In this document: positions 1-10,888 of the stretch, one piece after another
Numbering within the stretch: the stretch's first letter is position 1
Layout: the number at the start of each line of letters is the position of its first letter
Assembly: GCA_047495785.1 (NCBI GenBank)
Contig: JBLDXI010000004.1
Coordinates: forward strand, 1,674,001 to 1,738,000
Length of the DNA: 64,000 nt
Direction: 5' to 3'
Origin: Lepidodermella squamata
Taxonomy: Eukaryota; Gastrotricha
Position numbers and translations under genes: made by a program
Notes under the pieces: model-generated
What the model saw: the letters and a program-made list of their open reading frames with translations, nothing else
Database searches by the model: none
What the model was told of the DNA's origin: nothing

Positions 1-550
1 TTGAAGACAACAAATGTACACCAGCGTGTGCGAATGGCGGCATTTGCAAGGCGGATGGAACATGCACCTGTGTTGGAGCTTGGACCGGAGCAGATTGCTG
101 TTAGTTTATTTCCATTTTGATTTAACAGCGCTTTGACTTATGTTTCCGCTCGCAGCGACGTGGACTCTTACGTGCCAAAACGGCGGCGGATGCGGCTCAT
201 CTGCAACGCAATGCGCGTGTCCAACCGGCTTCACGGGCGATAAGTGTCAATCAGGTTCAGTTTCACGGCAACAATCGATTCATTGAAAGCTAACCCATTT
301 TATTTCTGCAGCCGCATTTTTTTTGAAGGGTGGTCTAGACGCAAGCCAAGGCTATACTGGAACTGCGTACGACTGCTACGTATCGGGGGCGCGTATGGTG
401 GAGCCGAAGACGCCGGCTCTAATCGCCGTGCTCAGAGCGCTCGCACCTGACAAGTCGATTTACATCGGTTTAAATGCAAAGTTTCGCCGCATCTCAGACA
501 ACTCGCCGATGCACGGAATGCCGTTGCTCACGATCAGCAGTTCGTTCTTG

Positions 551-1399
551 CCATAGAGAATAGAGTTACCAGAGATGAAACTCCTATTGGAAACTTGAAG
601 TTTTAATTCTTTTGCCGATTTTCGTAAATTTTCAGATCTCTGGAAATGATAGAACTGAGTCCATATTATAAGCAGATGAAATCTTTTGTTAACGAAAGCC
701 ACCGTTCAAAAATTATTCATGGTTTTCGGATGCATTTTTTCGGGATTTTGCTTTTGAATATTGCTAATTGCAAAGGCTGAAATCGTTGCCAAGTTTTTTT
801 TCAAATCATTTCAAAGCAGCCTACAGAAATTCCCTAATTTCGAGCATTTTATCATACGATGCACTAACAGGTTTTGTTATCCGGAATGACGGCCATGGGT
901 GGTATAGGTATGAAGCATGTAAACCAAAAAACAAAATGCATCCGAAAACCATGAATAATTTTTGAACGGTGGCTTTCGTTAACAAAAGATTTCATCTGCT
1001 TATAATATGGACTCAGTTCTATCATTTCCACTAAAGAAAGCGACAGTCCGATCAAGGATGTGGCCGTGGGGTCAAGGCAAAAACACCCATTTTTGAACCC
1101 CCAAAAAAGTGACCCTCGGGGAAATCGCTATGGCGTCAAAACCGTTCATTTCCGTACGAAAGCCTTTGAACTGGTTATAGTTGAAAACAATCCCCATCGA
1201 TTACAATAAAAAAATCGGAATTCCATGATGAGCTATTTTGGGTATAGCGCGCGGAAAAACACCCTTGTTTTACATGTAAACATGTATGCGCCAGTTTCAA
1301 AAAGATCCGCCATAATGAAAATTTACGAAAATCGGCAAAAGAATTAAAACTTCAAGTTTCCAATAGGAGTTTCATCTCTGGTAACTCTATTCTCTATGG
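551..1399. mobile_element. 849-bp foldback/MITE-like element inside a lectin exon
   Basis: Ends are exact inverted repeats starting CCATAGAGAATAGAG. Flanks carry a 6-bp direct repeat TTCTTG at 545-550 and 1400-1405. The two arms, 551-740 and 930-1399, are partly reverse-complementary over the outer ~80 bp and again over a ~100-bp inner block (641-740 against 930-1035). No transposase-like frame is seen, so it is non-autonomous. A related copy lies near 60862-61320 in the other orientation. The superfamily is unknown; the target duplication length is 6 or 7 because the TIR ends in G. Confidence 0.85.
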
Positions 1400-1779
1400 T
1401 TCTTGCTAACAGGCGCCGGTGACTGTAAGACAGCATCAGCAGCAGCTGTTTTCTGAAGCTTTTTATCCAACTTTTTGACAGGTGTCTACATGCAGGGGTA
1501 TGGCTCTTCGTCTCCATTGCTGCTGCGCCCGTGCACTGACACCGCCACGCACGTTGTATGCCAGGATGTGGCCACGGTGAGTTACAGCTGCTACTATAGA
1601 TATGCCGGGGGAACCCCCATACTGTCACCGTTTGTGAGTGGACAAGTTGTTTGTTTGTTTGTTTGTATGCCGCCAGTGTGCGCACATTCTATGCACGCCT
1701 TTCGCGCACGCTTTTTATTATATCAAATAGTATTGGCTTTTGGGTCTAAATGCGATTGCTGATATTCTTGCGTGGTTAT

Positions 1780-2145
1780 ATGACAATTGAGCAACGACAA
1801 TTCGGCAATTCGACAAAAAATGAAATGAAAGTTCTTTGTGATTTTTGAGACGTCCCATTCGTTGAATGGATGGGCCGAGGCCATGTGTCCCGAATGAGCG
1901 CTCTTAGGGTCGCTTGTTGGGGTCTCTTGAGGACAGCTCGGTAGCGATTGGTGCAGTCTTGCTGACATTCCCAATCTACCACTTTTGACTTTTGTAACAC
2001 GATGAAGTCGTCGGCCACCGTTGGGGCAGGGCGTCATTGATAAATCGTGGTCGACCCGGGTGGGGATCGAACTCATGCCCATCGATCTTGACGCTCAATG
2101 CCCAGCGACAGCTATCCACTGAACTACATGCGTGGTAGCCGCCGC
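1780..2145 (-). mobile_element. tRNA-derived SINE
   Basis: Read on the minus strand, the element starts near 2131-2145 with a tRNA-like head: an A-box-like TAGTTCAGTGG and a B-box GAGTTCGATCC about 45-50 nt further on. A non-tRNA body follows, down to about 1780. The anticodon arm is not convincing, so this is a SINE promoter, not a functional tRNA. The 3' limit is approximate and no target duplication was identified. Confidence 0.5.
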
Positions 2146-3454
2146 GTATCGCCTTGAGACTTTCATAACTCCCTGCATAGATCACTCCGTTCTCCAATGT
2201 GCGAAGTAGGATCGTCGAGCTGGTGTGTTCCTATGTTAAGCTCCACAAAAATTGCACTCGCTCGCTACGCTCGCTCGCGAAATCTACACTATTCGCTCGA
2301 CATGGGGGAAAATTAGCTGTAATTTTAACCCATGAAACGAGCGAAGCGAGAAATTTTACGATTTTTTCGGCAAAAAGGGTGTCAAACCCTCTTAAAAATG
2401 ACTATTTTTAAAGACTTAACTTTTATTTTCGTCCGCTGCAAACTTTTTTACTGCCGGCCATTTTGGCGGAATTATCTACTATCTTACAAGCTCGAAATCA
2501 ACAAAATTAATAAAATTTCGGTAACAATCAACTCAAGACGCTAATAAGCAGTGCTGGAACTGACAGGATTGAGAATTAAGTGCTGGATATCTCAACATTA
2601 CCAGTAATTTCGGCCATACATACGAGCGGAGCGAGAAATTTCTTAAAAATTTACCCTGAAGGAGGGTCTGCAATCTCATAAAAACGGCAAGGCAATGAGA
2701 TAAATGAGATAATGCGGAGCACTGGTCTAAAACATATGGTTTCTGTAACAATTAACAATTACTATTAGGGTCGATAGTCGAACCTTGAATTAGCCACCGT
2801 TGCAAAATCCTCAATACAACCTTAAACCCGACTGCGAGCGCAGCGAGCTTTTGCTGCGAGCTATTTGAAGATTAAATGTCAGGAATAGCCGGAAATTGCG
2901 TAAAAACGCAGCATCAATTGTCCTCACAATGGAAGCAAACTACTTTTTACAACTTACAACTCCAACTAATTTTCCAAATTTTCTCCCGCCGGACCGAGCT
3001 GGGGTGTCGCGACACCCCAGCACCCCTGTACTTCGCACCCTGCCGTTCTCTAATGACTCCCGTGTTAGAGGTTAGAGGCATTATTAGTCCTATTTTCTAC
3101 GAGCGAGGAAACGGACACTTCACTCTGCGGGAGAACTACCGCTAGGGATGGTAGGGATCGTCCATCGTCCCTACGAGTTCCCCGGTCTTACTTCACTGTC
3201 TTCCACGAACTGAGCCTCTTCAACTCCCAGTACCGCTGAGTTTTCCGTTAGCCAGCGCTTGGTTCAATTTAGCATACACTTTTACTCGCCTATGGCATTC
3301 TAGGGGTTAGACTAACTAACTCCCGGGTTAGATGGTTGTAGAAATTTTCTAACCGTATCACCACCGTAGTTCTTACCGTAGTTCTACGGTCTACCGTAGT
3401 GAACACGTTGCCGTTTAGTACGGTACCGTAGGTGGACAAAATGATAAGTGACAG

Positions 3455-3537
3455 TAGCAGATGAGATTTGAACCCTCAATTGAACCCTCGAAGACAGGCC
3501 CCCTATCAACTGAGCTATCATGCAGTTTCGGACATGC
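3455..3537 (-). mobile_element. tRNA-like SINE head (degenerate)
   Basis: On the minus strand the sequence reads TAGCTCAGTTGATAGGGG (A-box-like) followed by GGGTTCAAATC (B-box-like), with a partly duplicated T-arm (two GGGTTCAA copies). No normal anticodon stem can be drawn. It is most likely the promoter end of a second tRNA-derived SINE, or a tRNA pseudogene. Confidence 0.4.
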
Positions 3538-4907
3538 AAGTCTTTTGAAGGTGTTTTCTCAGTGGTTTTTGCGTTCGTTTCAAACAAGACAGTTTCTGGA
3601 AAGTTTCATTTCTAGAAGAAAGTCTACTAGTGAAAACTATGGTACCGTGCTGAAAAACTACTGCGCCGCAGTACCGTAGTTTCTACCGTAGTCGTGACTT
3701 ACGTGACTTAGAACTAAGATACATATGTACGGTATGCATGGTGCTAGGGGTGTCACCTCTTTTGTACATAATGTGCACAACTGGTCTCCTCCGTTTCCTC
3801 CTCTTCCTCCTTACCCAGCACCTTTGGCACGGCGCAGGACGCCATCTTGAGAGTCCGTCCTACAACTACTACGCCAGAGTCTCCGCCCTCGAGCACTGCT
3901 GTCGCTTGCCAGGTGAGTTTGTGTGGCGCAATAAACGCCGCTATGAGGTAACCTTGGGAGGTAACGCCGTTTGCTAAGTAGTGCCGATGCGTGAGGTTAT
4001 GGAAAGGTTGCTGTAAATCTTGGTCTTGGCATGCATAGAGATTTCAGCAGGCTCGATTCAGGCCTAACCCGAAAGTTTATAGGTAGAACTACCATCATTG
4101 TTCTCGTCAGTCTCAAAGGTTCGCTACTGCGCTACTGCGGCAGCTTTGCTGCTGCTGTTGCCAATAGTATTTATTGATAACTCTGATCTCTCGCAGCGAA
4201 AAATGCGGCTTTACCAGCAAGCATTCAACTTTGATGATGCCAAGGCGTACTGCGATTCGAAAGGCCTCATTTTGCTAGACATGAAGAGCCCGGTGGAATA
4301 CTATCGAGCTGCTTTCCTGCTCAACTTCAAGTACGTGGACGACATGGCGGCGTGGGTCGGGCTGAAACGCGACCGAACACCGCCGTTTTACTTGTGGCTT
4401 AGCAAGCAGCCGTACAGCAGCAACAATGTCTTGCCAAACGGAAACGGCGGGCCGGCGACTTTCAGCGACACCAACTCATGTTAGCCCTATGACCCTCTGA
4501 TAGTTCAGTCTATGAAAATTGCTTTGTTTCCTCGTTTCCCGTCACAGGCATTACAATGGCTTCAGATGGCACGCTTTTCGCCGATGCATGCACGAATGGA
4601 AAGGTACCTGTCTGCGAAAGGCCGTCAGGTAAGGAATTCAGTCATTAAACTTTTAAATTAAATTCAATAGTTAACGGGGCTGCTGGGAAATCAGACTTCA
4701 CAGTTTACTGGAGGGAAAAATTCTGAAAATTGCCGAAAATTCCCCTGTTGACAACAATTTGCCTAAAAAAATTCTAAATTTCTAAAAATAGTATTCTTTA
4801 ATTGAAAATTTCCTGATTGAGCCTAAATTTCTGAAAATTTTGAAACCAGTCTTAGTGAAAGTTTTGTTTGGATTTTAAAAATTGCCTAGGAAAACTTGAA
4901 ATCTTGA

Positions 4908-5120
<213 letters not shown>

Positions 5121-6025
5121 TGAATAATTTGTTGAACCTTTGTTTCGAAGTGCGGCTGTTCGTCGCCACTGGAGGATCCAAGTCGTACATGGAGTCGTTG
5201 CGGGCGTGCCAGGCCCAAGGCGGTCAACCGGTCTCCCTCGAGCAATGGGATGGCACAAATGCTGCAAGCGAGGCCCTGCTTGGCGGTAGTAAAAGCTTCT
5301 GGTCTTCGAATGCTGCAGCGTTTTGGTTCGCGGATGGGCAGCTGCTCGATTGGGGCCTGCAGCCCGTTAGCTGGTTTGCTGGGGAGCCAAGCAATGAAGG
5401 CGATTGTAAGTAGTTGATACCTATACCACCTATAACATCAAATATCGTAATGAATAAGGCGTGGCTTTGCGAATCGTCTCAGCATCGTCATTCGGCTACA
5501 ACGATGTCCACTGTGAAACATTCACCCTCACAGAAATCTACTGCGCCGACCCCGCTACGGTATGCAGCCCTAATGTATCAAGTTGTACGCTGAATTGTGT
5601 GTTTTAGGGCGTAGTCGCAGTTCAGAGTAGTGGAACAGCCAAGTCTTGGAATGAGGCGGACTCGCTGTGTACAGACGCGTCGAAGATGCTGCCGGTGGCC
5701 GCCAGTTCCGCGTCCATGTCCAGCCTCGCAGCCGCGTTCCCATCTGCCGGCAACATCTTCCTGAATGCGAAACGTCGCGATTCGAAATTTCATAACTACC
5801 GAACAGGTGGCATTGTGGCTTTCGTTGATCCTTCACCTCTGCAATGTGAGTTTGATTCCAGCTTTGATGAATAGCTTGAAGAATGGTCAAATTTCACGTA
5901 ACACTCACCCTTCATTCTGCTAACTCTTTCTCGTTGTAGGTATACAGCGGGACAACACGGTTGTGGATTGCACCACGGCGTCGCCGATGGTTTGCGAGAG
6001 AATGCCCGGTGCCGCCGAGTTCTGA

Positions 6026-6406
6026 CAACAACAAGCAATCCAGAGAATGCTGAAATTTGAGAATGCACATAAGATCGCAATATAGGTATCGATAACCTTG
6101 CCTGCAACTTTCTTTCCATTACCTTACCTTTTTTGAGAGAAATCAAACTTCAAGTTGATGGACCATAGAATATCGGGAAATCAAAATAAAATGGGACACA
6201 GCACGTTGAAAATTCTCAACGAGGATAAACCGATTTTTTTAGAATTTTCACAACATTTTCGGATGAGCGGGAGAAATTCAACCAATGGTTTGAGTTTTCT
6301 ACCTAAAATTTCATTGCATAAGAGGAGTCGTTTGATAATTAACTCCGGCTGAAATATAATATAGTGTAGAATTCATATAATGTGAAATATTTTGTTAATA
6401 CTTTAC
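6026..6406. other. Intergenic stretch before the retrotransposon
   Basis: This is the 3' flank of lectin copy A. It is AT-rich, with no supported coding region; an AATAAA occurs at about 6184-6189 and may serve as a poly(A) signal. It runs into the retrotransposon target site at 6407-6417. Confidence 0.5.
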
Positions 6407-6457
6407 GTATGACCCACGGATGATCTGCGTATCGATTTTCGAATTCTAAGATTTTTT

Positions 6458-7603
6458 ATGAAAAATATTGAAATGATGGAGACGGAAGACGCGATTCACA
6501 TCATGATTCAGTTGGTCAAAAACACCGACACGGCGATTCTTGAAGAACTCGGGACCGATGAGGCGAGTTTACTGGACGGAATCGAGGCAGTACGATCAAA
6601 ACATCGGCGAGTTCTGGCAGAGCTGTCATCGCTGAAGGATGATCTGCTGGAATCGCGAGCTAATTGTCTCAAACTTCATGATGAATTGAAGGAGGCGGTG
6701 AAAACTGCCCAATGGGTGCCACCGGAGAAACGTTTTCAAGAAGTCGAAGCGGAGCTACATCTCGTTCAAAAAGAGAATGCCCGCGTGTCACTAGCTGTGT
6801 TCGGGAAAGACCGCCAGAGTGTGTACGACACCAAGCGCAGGCTGGAAGCGAGCGGCTTTGGAGTTGCCGATGTCGTATTTTTACCGCAGGGCAACGTTGC
6901 GAAATTCAAGTTCGTCACCCGAGAACAAGCAGCCGCAGCCTTGAAAACAATGAAGGATAACAAGGTTAAGTGCGACTGGTGGGAGTCGAAACACGAACGG
7001 GAATTCCGGATCATATGCGATTCTTTTATCGACAGTCACCCGGAAAAATCGCAACTGAAACGCCGAGGGGCTGAAATTTTAAAAAATGGTAAGCCGTTCA
7101 AACGGTATGAGTCTTCGATCAAACAAATCATCGACACGGAAGCCAAGGTGGAGAGCGAGGATGAAGAGGATGATCCTCCGTCGATGATACGTGGCGGCCG
7201 GGGCAACGACACCCGGGCGTCGATAAAACCCCCGCCGGTCCCGGATGTCTCGGTAACGGGAACAACGGACAAGGATAACGAGGTCAAGAAAGGTCAAAGG
7301 CCAAGGGTCAAAGAGTGTCACGATTGCGGCGACACCCAACATCTGCGGCGTCATTGCCCGACGCGGCTCGCGACCATTCAGTGCTACAACTGTGAAGAGT
7401 TTGGCCATTACGCGAACGAGTGCAAGTCCGAAGTGCAAAGGCGGTTTGACCACCAGGCACGGGGCCATCAGTCACGTGGGCATCAATCACGTGGCTACGT
7501 ACCACAAGGATTTGAATCACGTGACGGCGGGGCGCATGGTCAGGCGCAGCTCGTGGCTCTGGTATGTGAACTGCTTCAAGGCGCAACCAGACGACAACGT
7601 TGA
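6458..7603 (+). CDS. Retrotransposon ORF1, nucleic-acid-binding protein with two CCHC knuckles
   Basis: This 381-residue protein probably coats the retrotransposon RNA and acts as a chaperone. Residues about 40-110 are rich in L, E and K with heptad-like spacing (coiled-coil candidate). Residues about 110-180 look like a small alpha/beta RNA-binding fold. Two CCHC knuckles of spacing C-x2-C-x4-H-x4-C follow, starting near residues 287 and 309. The C terminus has GHQSRG-type repeats rich in R, G, H and Q. It ends in TGA at 7601-7603. The frame then stays open into ORF2 with no shift, so a single stop separates the two proteins. The ATG at 6458 lies 40 nt inside the element. Confidence 0.85.
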   Translation: MKNIEMMETEDAIHIMIQLVKNTDTAILEELGTDEASLLDGIEAVRSKHRRVLAELSSLKDDLLESRANCLKLHDELKEAVKTAQWVPPEKRFQEVEAELHLVQKENARVSLAVFGKDRQSVYDTKRRLEASGFGVADVVFLPQGNVAKFKFVTREQAAAALKTMKDNKVKCDWWESKHEREFRIICDSFIDSHPEKSQLKRRGAEILKNGKPFKRYESSIKQIIDTEAKVESEDEEDDPPSMIRGGRGNDTRASIKPPPVPDVSVTGTTDKDNEVKKGQRPRVKECHDCGDTQHLRRHCPTRLATIQCYNCEEFGHYANECKSEVQRRFDHQARGHQSRGHQSRGYVPQGFESRDGGAHGQAQLVALVCELLQGATRRQR

Positions 7604-7621
7604 TGGGGCGGGCCTGACTGC

Positions 7622-10600
7622 TTGAACTATAACCGGTTTGAAATTGTTGATAATGATGATATCCAAAACTTTGTAAATAGTAACTATGATGCCATTCTTG
7701 TTGAAAAAAATGAATTTTGTAAATATTTTTCTGATTTGCAGAATACGCAGTCAGGTCGAAATCATAACCAAAATCAAAGTCTGAAATTGGTGGGGAAAAA
7801 GAGAAGAAGGCGGAAAAATCGAAAACATAAAAAACAATCGAAAAATCTTGATTTATTAGAGGCAATTTTTATGCTGACTTACGGCTCGCAAAATTTATCA
7901 ACGGGTAAAAACAAAATTCCCTCTATTGCGGAGGAGATGAGGGAACGAAAAATTCATGTTCTTTTATTACAGGAATTTCGTAAGAAGGGCAAGGGTGAGA
8001 AGCACCAAGATGGCGTGACTATTATTTATTCCGGGGTCGATGCGAGCAGCAAAGTTAACCGGGCTGGAGTAGCATTCTGTATTTTAGATGACCCGAACAT
8101 CGTTATCACGAGCTACGAACAAATTGATGAACGAATAATAACACTTGAAATTAAGGTGGCTGGAAGAAAAATTTCGTTCGTAAATTTATATGCGCCAGCG
8201 TCATCTGATGTAGACGAATTAGATATTTATATTTCAAAAGTTGAGAGTGTACTTGAAAAAATCGAAAAATCACGGGCCGAAAATGATATTGTTTTGATTG
8301 GCGGCGATCTTAATGGAGTTGTTGAACGAAGTGACGATGGAAATAGCCAGACGGTGGGCAAGTATGCTGGGCTTAGCGGAAATACTAAAGGCGAAAGATG
8401 GTTCGATTTTGCATGCAGAAATCAGTTATATTTTGCCAACACTTTTTACCCGAACTGTGGTTTTACTTATTTTCGAAAAATGGAACCTAATAAGAAAAGG
8501 AAGAAGGTGGAAACAAAAAGCTATTTTTGCAGATCATTCATAGATTATCTACTAATTCCACAGTATGCGCGCAAATTTGTTGTAGATTCACATATCGCCG
8601 AAGAGGCATGTTTAGGAGTTGATCATCACCTAGTAGTGGCTAATTTAGCAATCAACGGGACGAAAGTCTTAGAAGGAAGCGAAGAAGTCACGCGGGTCGC
8701 TCATGAAAATTTGGCCAAAGGTAAAAACGCGCGCCGACTAAAACAGATAATGGCTGAAAAATTGAAAAGAATAACCTCCTCGACTGACGCTGAGCAAATT
8801 TGGCTCGAGTTTAAGAGCATTAATGAGGAAACAGAGAAGATTTGCGGGCGCAAGCGAGTTCGAAAAAAAGGGAAAAGAACCCGCTGGTGGAAAAATAAGG
8901 TGAAAAATAAAGTCAAGGAAAAGAAGCGCAAGTTCAAAGCCTTCACTAAAGCTAGAAGGGTGGCGGAGGAAAAGGGGGATGTGGATAACGAGGAAGTCAA
9001 AGCGTTATACGACGAATATGCCTTGTGCAGAGATGAAGAAAAAATTGTGGTTGAAAAGGCGAAAAAGAAAGCAAAAGTCGAGATTGCAGACGAATTTTAT
9101 GCCTTAAAAGATAAACCGCAAGAGGCGCAACAGCTATTTTGGCGGATAGTTGAAAATGCTAGAAAAGGTTCGGGCAGTTTGGAACAACGGTTGGTAATTG
9201 AAGGGGAGAACGGTGAAATTTTGACGGAAGCAGGGAAAGTAGCGGGGAGATGGAGGCAACATTTCATGGGAGTAGTAGATGGCGTTGAACTGACCACAAA
9301 AGTAGAAAATGAATCTCAGCAAGGTTTCAAAAATCAATGCGACGTAAATGAACCGGCACGAGCCATGGAAAACATCTCGCGCGACGAAATAGTAGAAGCC
9401 CTTGAAAAAGAAAAGCTTGGAAAATCACCGGGTCAAGACGAGGTGCGTAAAGAGATGCTAATTGCAATAGAGGAAATAATAGGAACAGAGTGGCTGTATG
9501 TACTGTTTAACAGAATTTGGACGGAAAGGCGAGTTCCTGACGATTTTCTTAATCTAATTTTGATTCCGATACCCAAGAAAGGTGACTTGAAAAAATGTGC
9601 GAATTACCGAGGAATTAGCTTAATAAGCATAGTCGCGAAATGTTACGCTCGTATTTTGGAACGCAAACTTCGATTAAAAGTTCGGAAAATTTTAGAAGAC
9701 AACCAGCACGGGTTCATGGAAGGTAAAGGCATAGGCGATTGTACCTTCATGCTAAAACAGCTAATAGAAAAATTTGTTGAGTTTGAGCAATTATTTTTTA
9801 TTACTTTTATGGACTTGGAGAAAGCCTACGACTTTGTTGACCGCGAAGAAGTGTGGAAAGCGCTAGAGGGACTGGGAGTAGAACAAAATCTCATCGAAAA
9901 CATAAAGGCCTTGTACAGAGACAGCATAGCAACGGTTAGGGTTGGTGGTGTTGCTTGCGAGCCTTTCAGGGTCACAAAAGGGCTCAGACAGGGCTGCCCT
10001 TTATCACCGTTGTTATTTATTTGCGTCTTCAACGTTGTATGCCAGAGAGTTAAGTTAGAAAAGTGCGGAGTACCGCTCACTGACGAAGAGTGGCTCAATA
10101 TTTTGGCTTTTGCTGACGATACTGGGCTGTTAGCCATGCATAGGAACGACATGCAACTTCTTATCGATATTTTTGTTGAGGCTTGCCAGAGTCTAGGGCT
10201 CAAAATAAATGTACCAAAAACCAAATTCATGGTTATTAACAAAGGAGATGAAATTGTTGAGCCTTTTATTATTTACAATGAACGACTGGAAGAAGTTAGT
10301 AGCTTCACATATTTAGGTAGTATAATTACCTCAGATGGAGCTTCAAAAAGCGACATCAGGGCCAGAATAGAGAAAAGCTGCAAAGCTTTCGGTGCCTTGA
10401 AAAAATATATTTTTGGAAATAAATCTATTCCTATTAGCGTAAAAATGAAGTGTCTTCGAGGTACAGTAGAACCGGTTGCGAAATTTGGGGGTGAAAATTG
10501 GACGATGACCAGTGAGGATGAACGGCGACTGAACGTTTGTCAGATGCGATGCCTACGTAGCATTTGCGGTGTCACTCTGAGAGACAGAGTTAGGAATGAT

Positions 10601-10888
10601 TATATTAGAGAGAAATGTGAAACTCAAAAATTATCTTCGATAGTAGCAAGACATCAACTTAGGTGGTACGGCCATGTTGCTCGCATGGACCCCGAACGGC
10701 TAACCCACCGAGTACGGTATTGGAACGTGCCGGAGGGTTGGAAACGGCCTAGAGGCAGACCTAAGCTAAGGTGGCTCGACTGTATTAAGAAAAATTTGGG
10801 GCGGGTGGGAATTCAAAATTTAGAGGATGCAGATGATCTAGCGAAGGACAGAAATGAGTGGAGGCTGAAAATTCATAGTCTGGGGTGA
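7622..10888 (+). CDS. Retrotransposon ORF2, AP endonuclease and reverse transcriptase
   Basis: The enzyme nicks target DNA and copies element RNA by target-primed reverse transcription. The frame is open from just after the ORF1 stop (7604) to 10888. 7622 is a TTG; the first in-frame ATG is at 7871, directly before the endonuclease domain. Endonuclease signatures include LLLQEF, GGDLNGV, FIDYLLIP and a DHH motif. The reverse transcriptase has KKGD...NYRGISL, DLEKAYD, GLRQGCPLSP and the catalytic FADD near residue 830. The C terminus carries LRWYGHVARM and RPRGRPKLRW, typical of RTE-like and related elements. No internal stop or frameshift is visible. How the region before residue 84 is translated (readthrough or reinitiation) is open. 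Confidence 0.9.
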   Translation: MNYNRFEIVDNDDIQNFVNSNYDAILVEKNEFCKYFSDLQNTQSGRNHNQNQSLKLVGKKRRRRKNRKHKKQSKNLDLLEAIFMLTYGSQNLSTGKNKIPSIAEEMRERKIHVLLLQEFRKKGKGEKHQDGVTIIYSGVDASSKVNRAGVAFCILDDPNIVITSYEQIDERIITLEIKVAGRKISFVNLYAPASSDVDELDIYISKVESVLEKIEKSRAENDIVLIGGDLNGVVERSDDGNSQTVGKYAGLSGNTKGERWFDFACRNQLYFANTFYPNCGFTYFRKMEPNKKRKKVETKSYFCRSFIDYLLIPQYARKFVVDSHIAEEACLGVDHHLVVANLAINGTKVLEGSEEVTRVAHENLAKGKNARRLKQIMAEKLKRITSSTDAEQIWLEFKSINEETEKICGRKRVRKKGKRTRWWKNKVKNKVKEKKRKFKAFTKARRVAEEKGDVDNEEVKALYDEYALCRDEEKIVVEKAKKKAKVEIADEFYALKDKPQEAQQLFWRIVENARKGSGSLEQRLVIEGENGEILTEAGKVAGRWRQHFMGVVDGVELTTKVENESQQGFKNQCDVNEPARAMENISRDEIVEALEKEKLGKSPGQDEVRKEMLIAIEEIIGTEWLYVLFNRIWTERRVPDDFLNLILIPIPKKGDLKKCANYRGISLISIVAKCYARILERKLRLKVRKILEDNQHGFMEGKGIGDCTFMLKQLIEKFVEFEQLFFITFMDLEKAYDFVDREEVWKALEGLGVEQNLIENIKALYRDSIATVRVGGVACEPFRVTKGLRQGCPLSPLLFICVFNVVCQRVKLEKCGVPLTDEEWLNILAFADDTGLLAMHRNDMQLLIDIFVEACQSLGLKINVPKTKFMVINKGDEIVEPFIIYNERLEEVSSFTYLGSIITSDGASKSDIRARIEKSCKAFGALKKYIFGNKSIPISVKMKCLRGTVEPVAKFGGENWTMTSEDERRLNVCQMRCLRSICGVTLRDRVRNDYIREKCETQKLSSIVARHQLRWYGHVARMDPERLTHRVRYWNVPEGWKRPRGRPKLRWLDCIKKNLGRVGIQNLEDADDLAKDRNEWRLKIHSLG

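Larger units (their letters stand above)
1577..4196 (+). other. Expanded 2.6-kb intron of lectin copy A, filled with repeats
   Basis: The matching intron in the minus-strand paralogue is only about 60 nt (56143-56200). Here it holds a short GTTT microsatellite (about 1643-1668), a tRNA-derived SINE (1780-2145), a stretch with repeated palindromic GAGCG/GAAGCGAG-type motifs (about 2240-2870), a second tRNA-like SINE head (3455-3537), and a cluster of ACCGTAGT-like motifs (about 3340-3435 and 3635-3700). A short open stretch at 3780-3910 before a GTGAGT is open in more than one frame, and I could not tie it to any domain. Confidence 0.6.

Noticed and set aside
864-1055. Short frame (MIGLSLSLVE...) with a similar frame at 61199-61381
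   Set aside because: The similarity comes from two copies of the same foldback element, not from a protein under constraint.
1723-2082. 119-codon minus-strand frame and its overlapping frame
   Set aside because: Falls inside the tRNA-derived SINE; coding potential not supported.
3738-3977. Open stretch ending in CTTGCCAG|GTGAGT that looks like an exon
   Set aside because: Open in more than one frame, no matching exon in lectin copy B and no recognisable domain; lies in a repeat-filled intron.
7308-7865. 185-codon minus-strand frame across the ORF1/ORF2 junction
   Set aside because: Antisense shadow of the retrotransposon ORFs.
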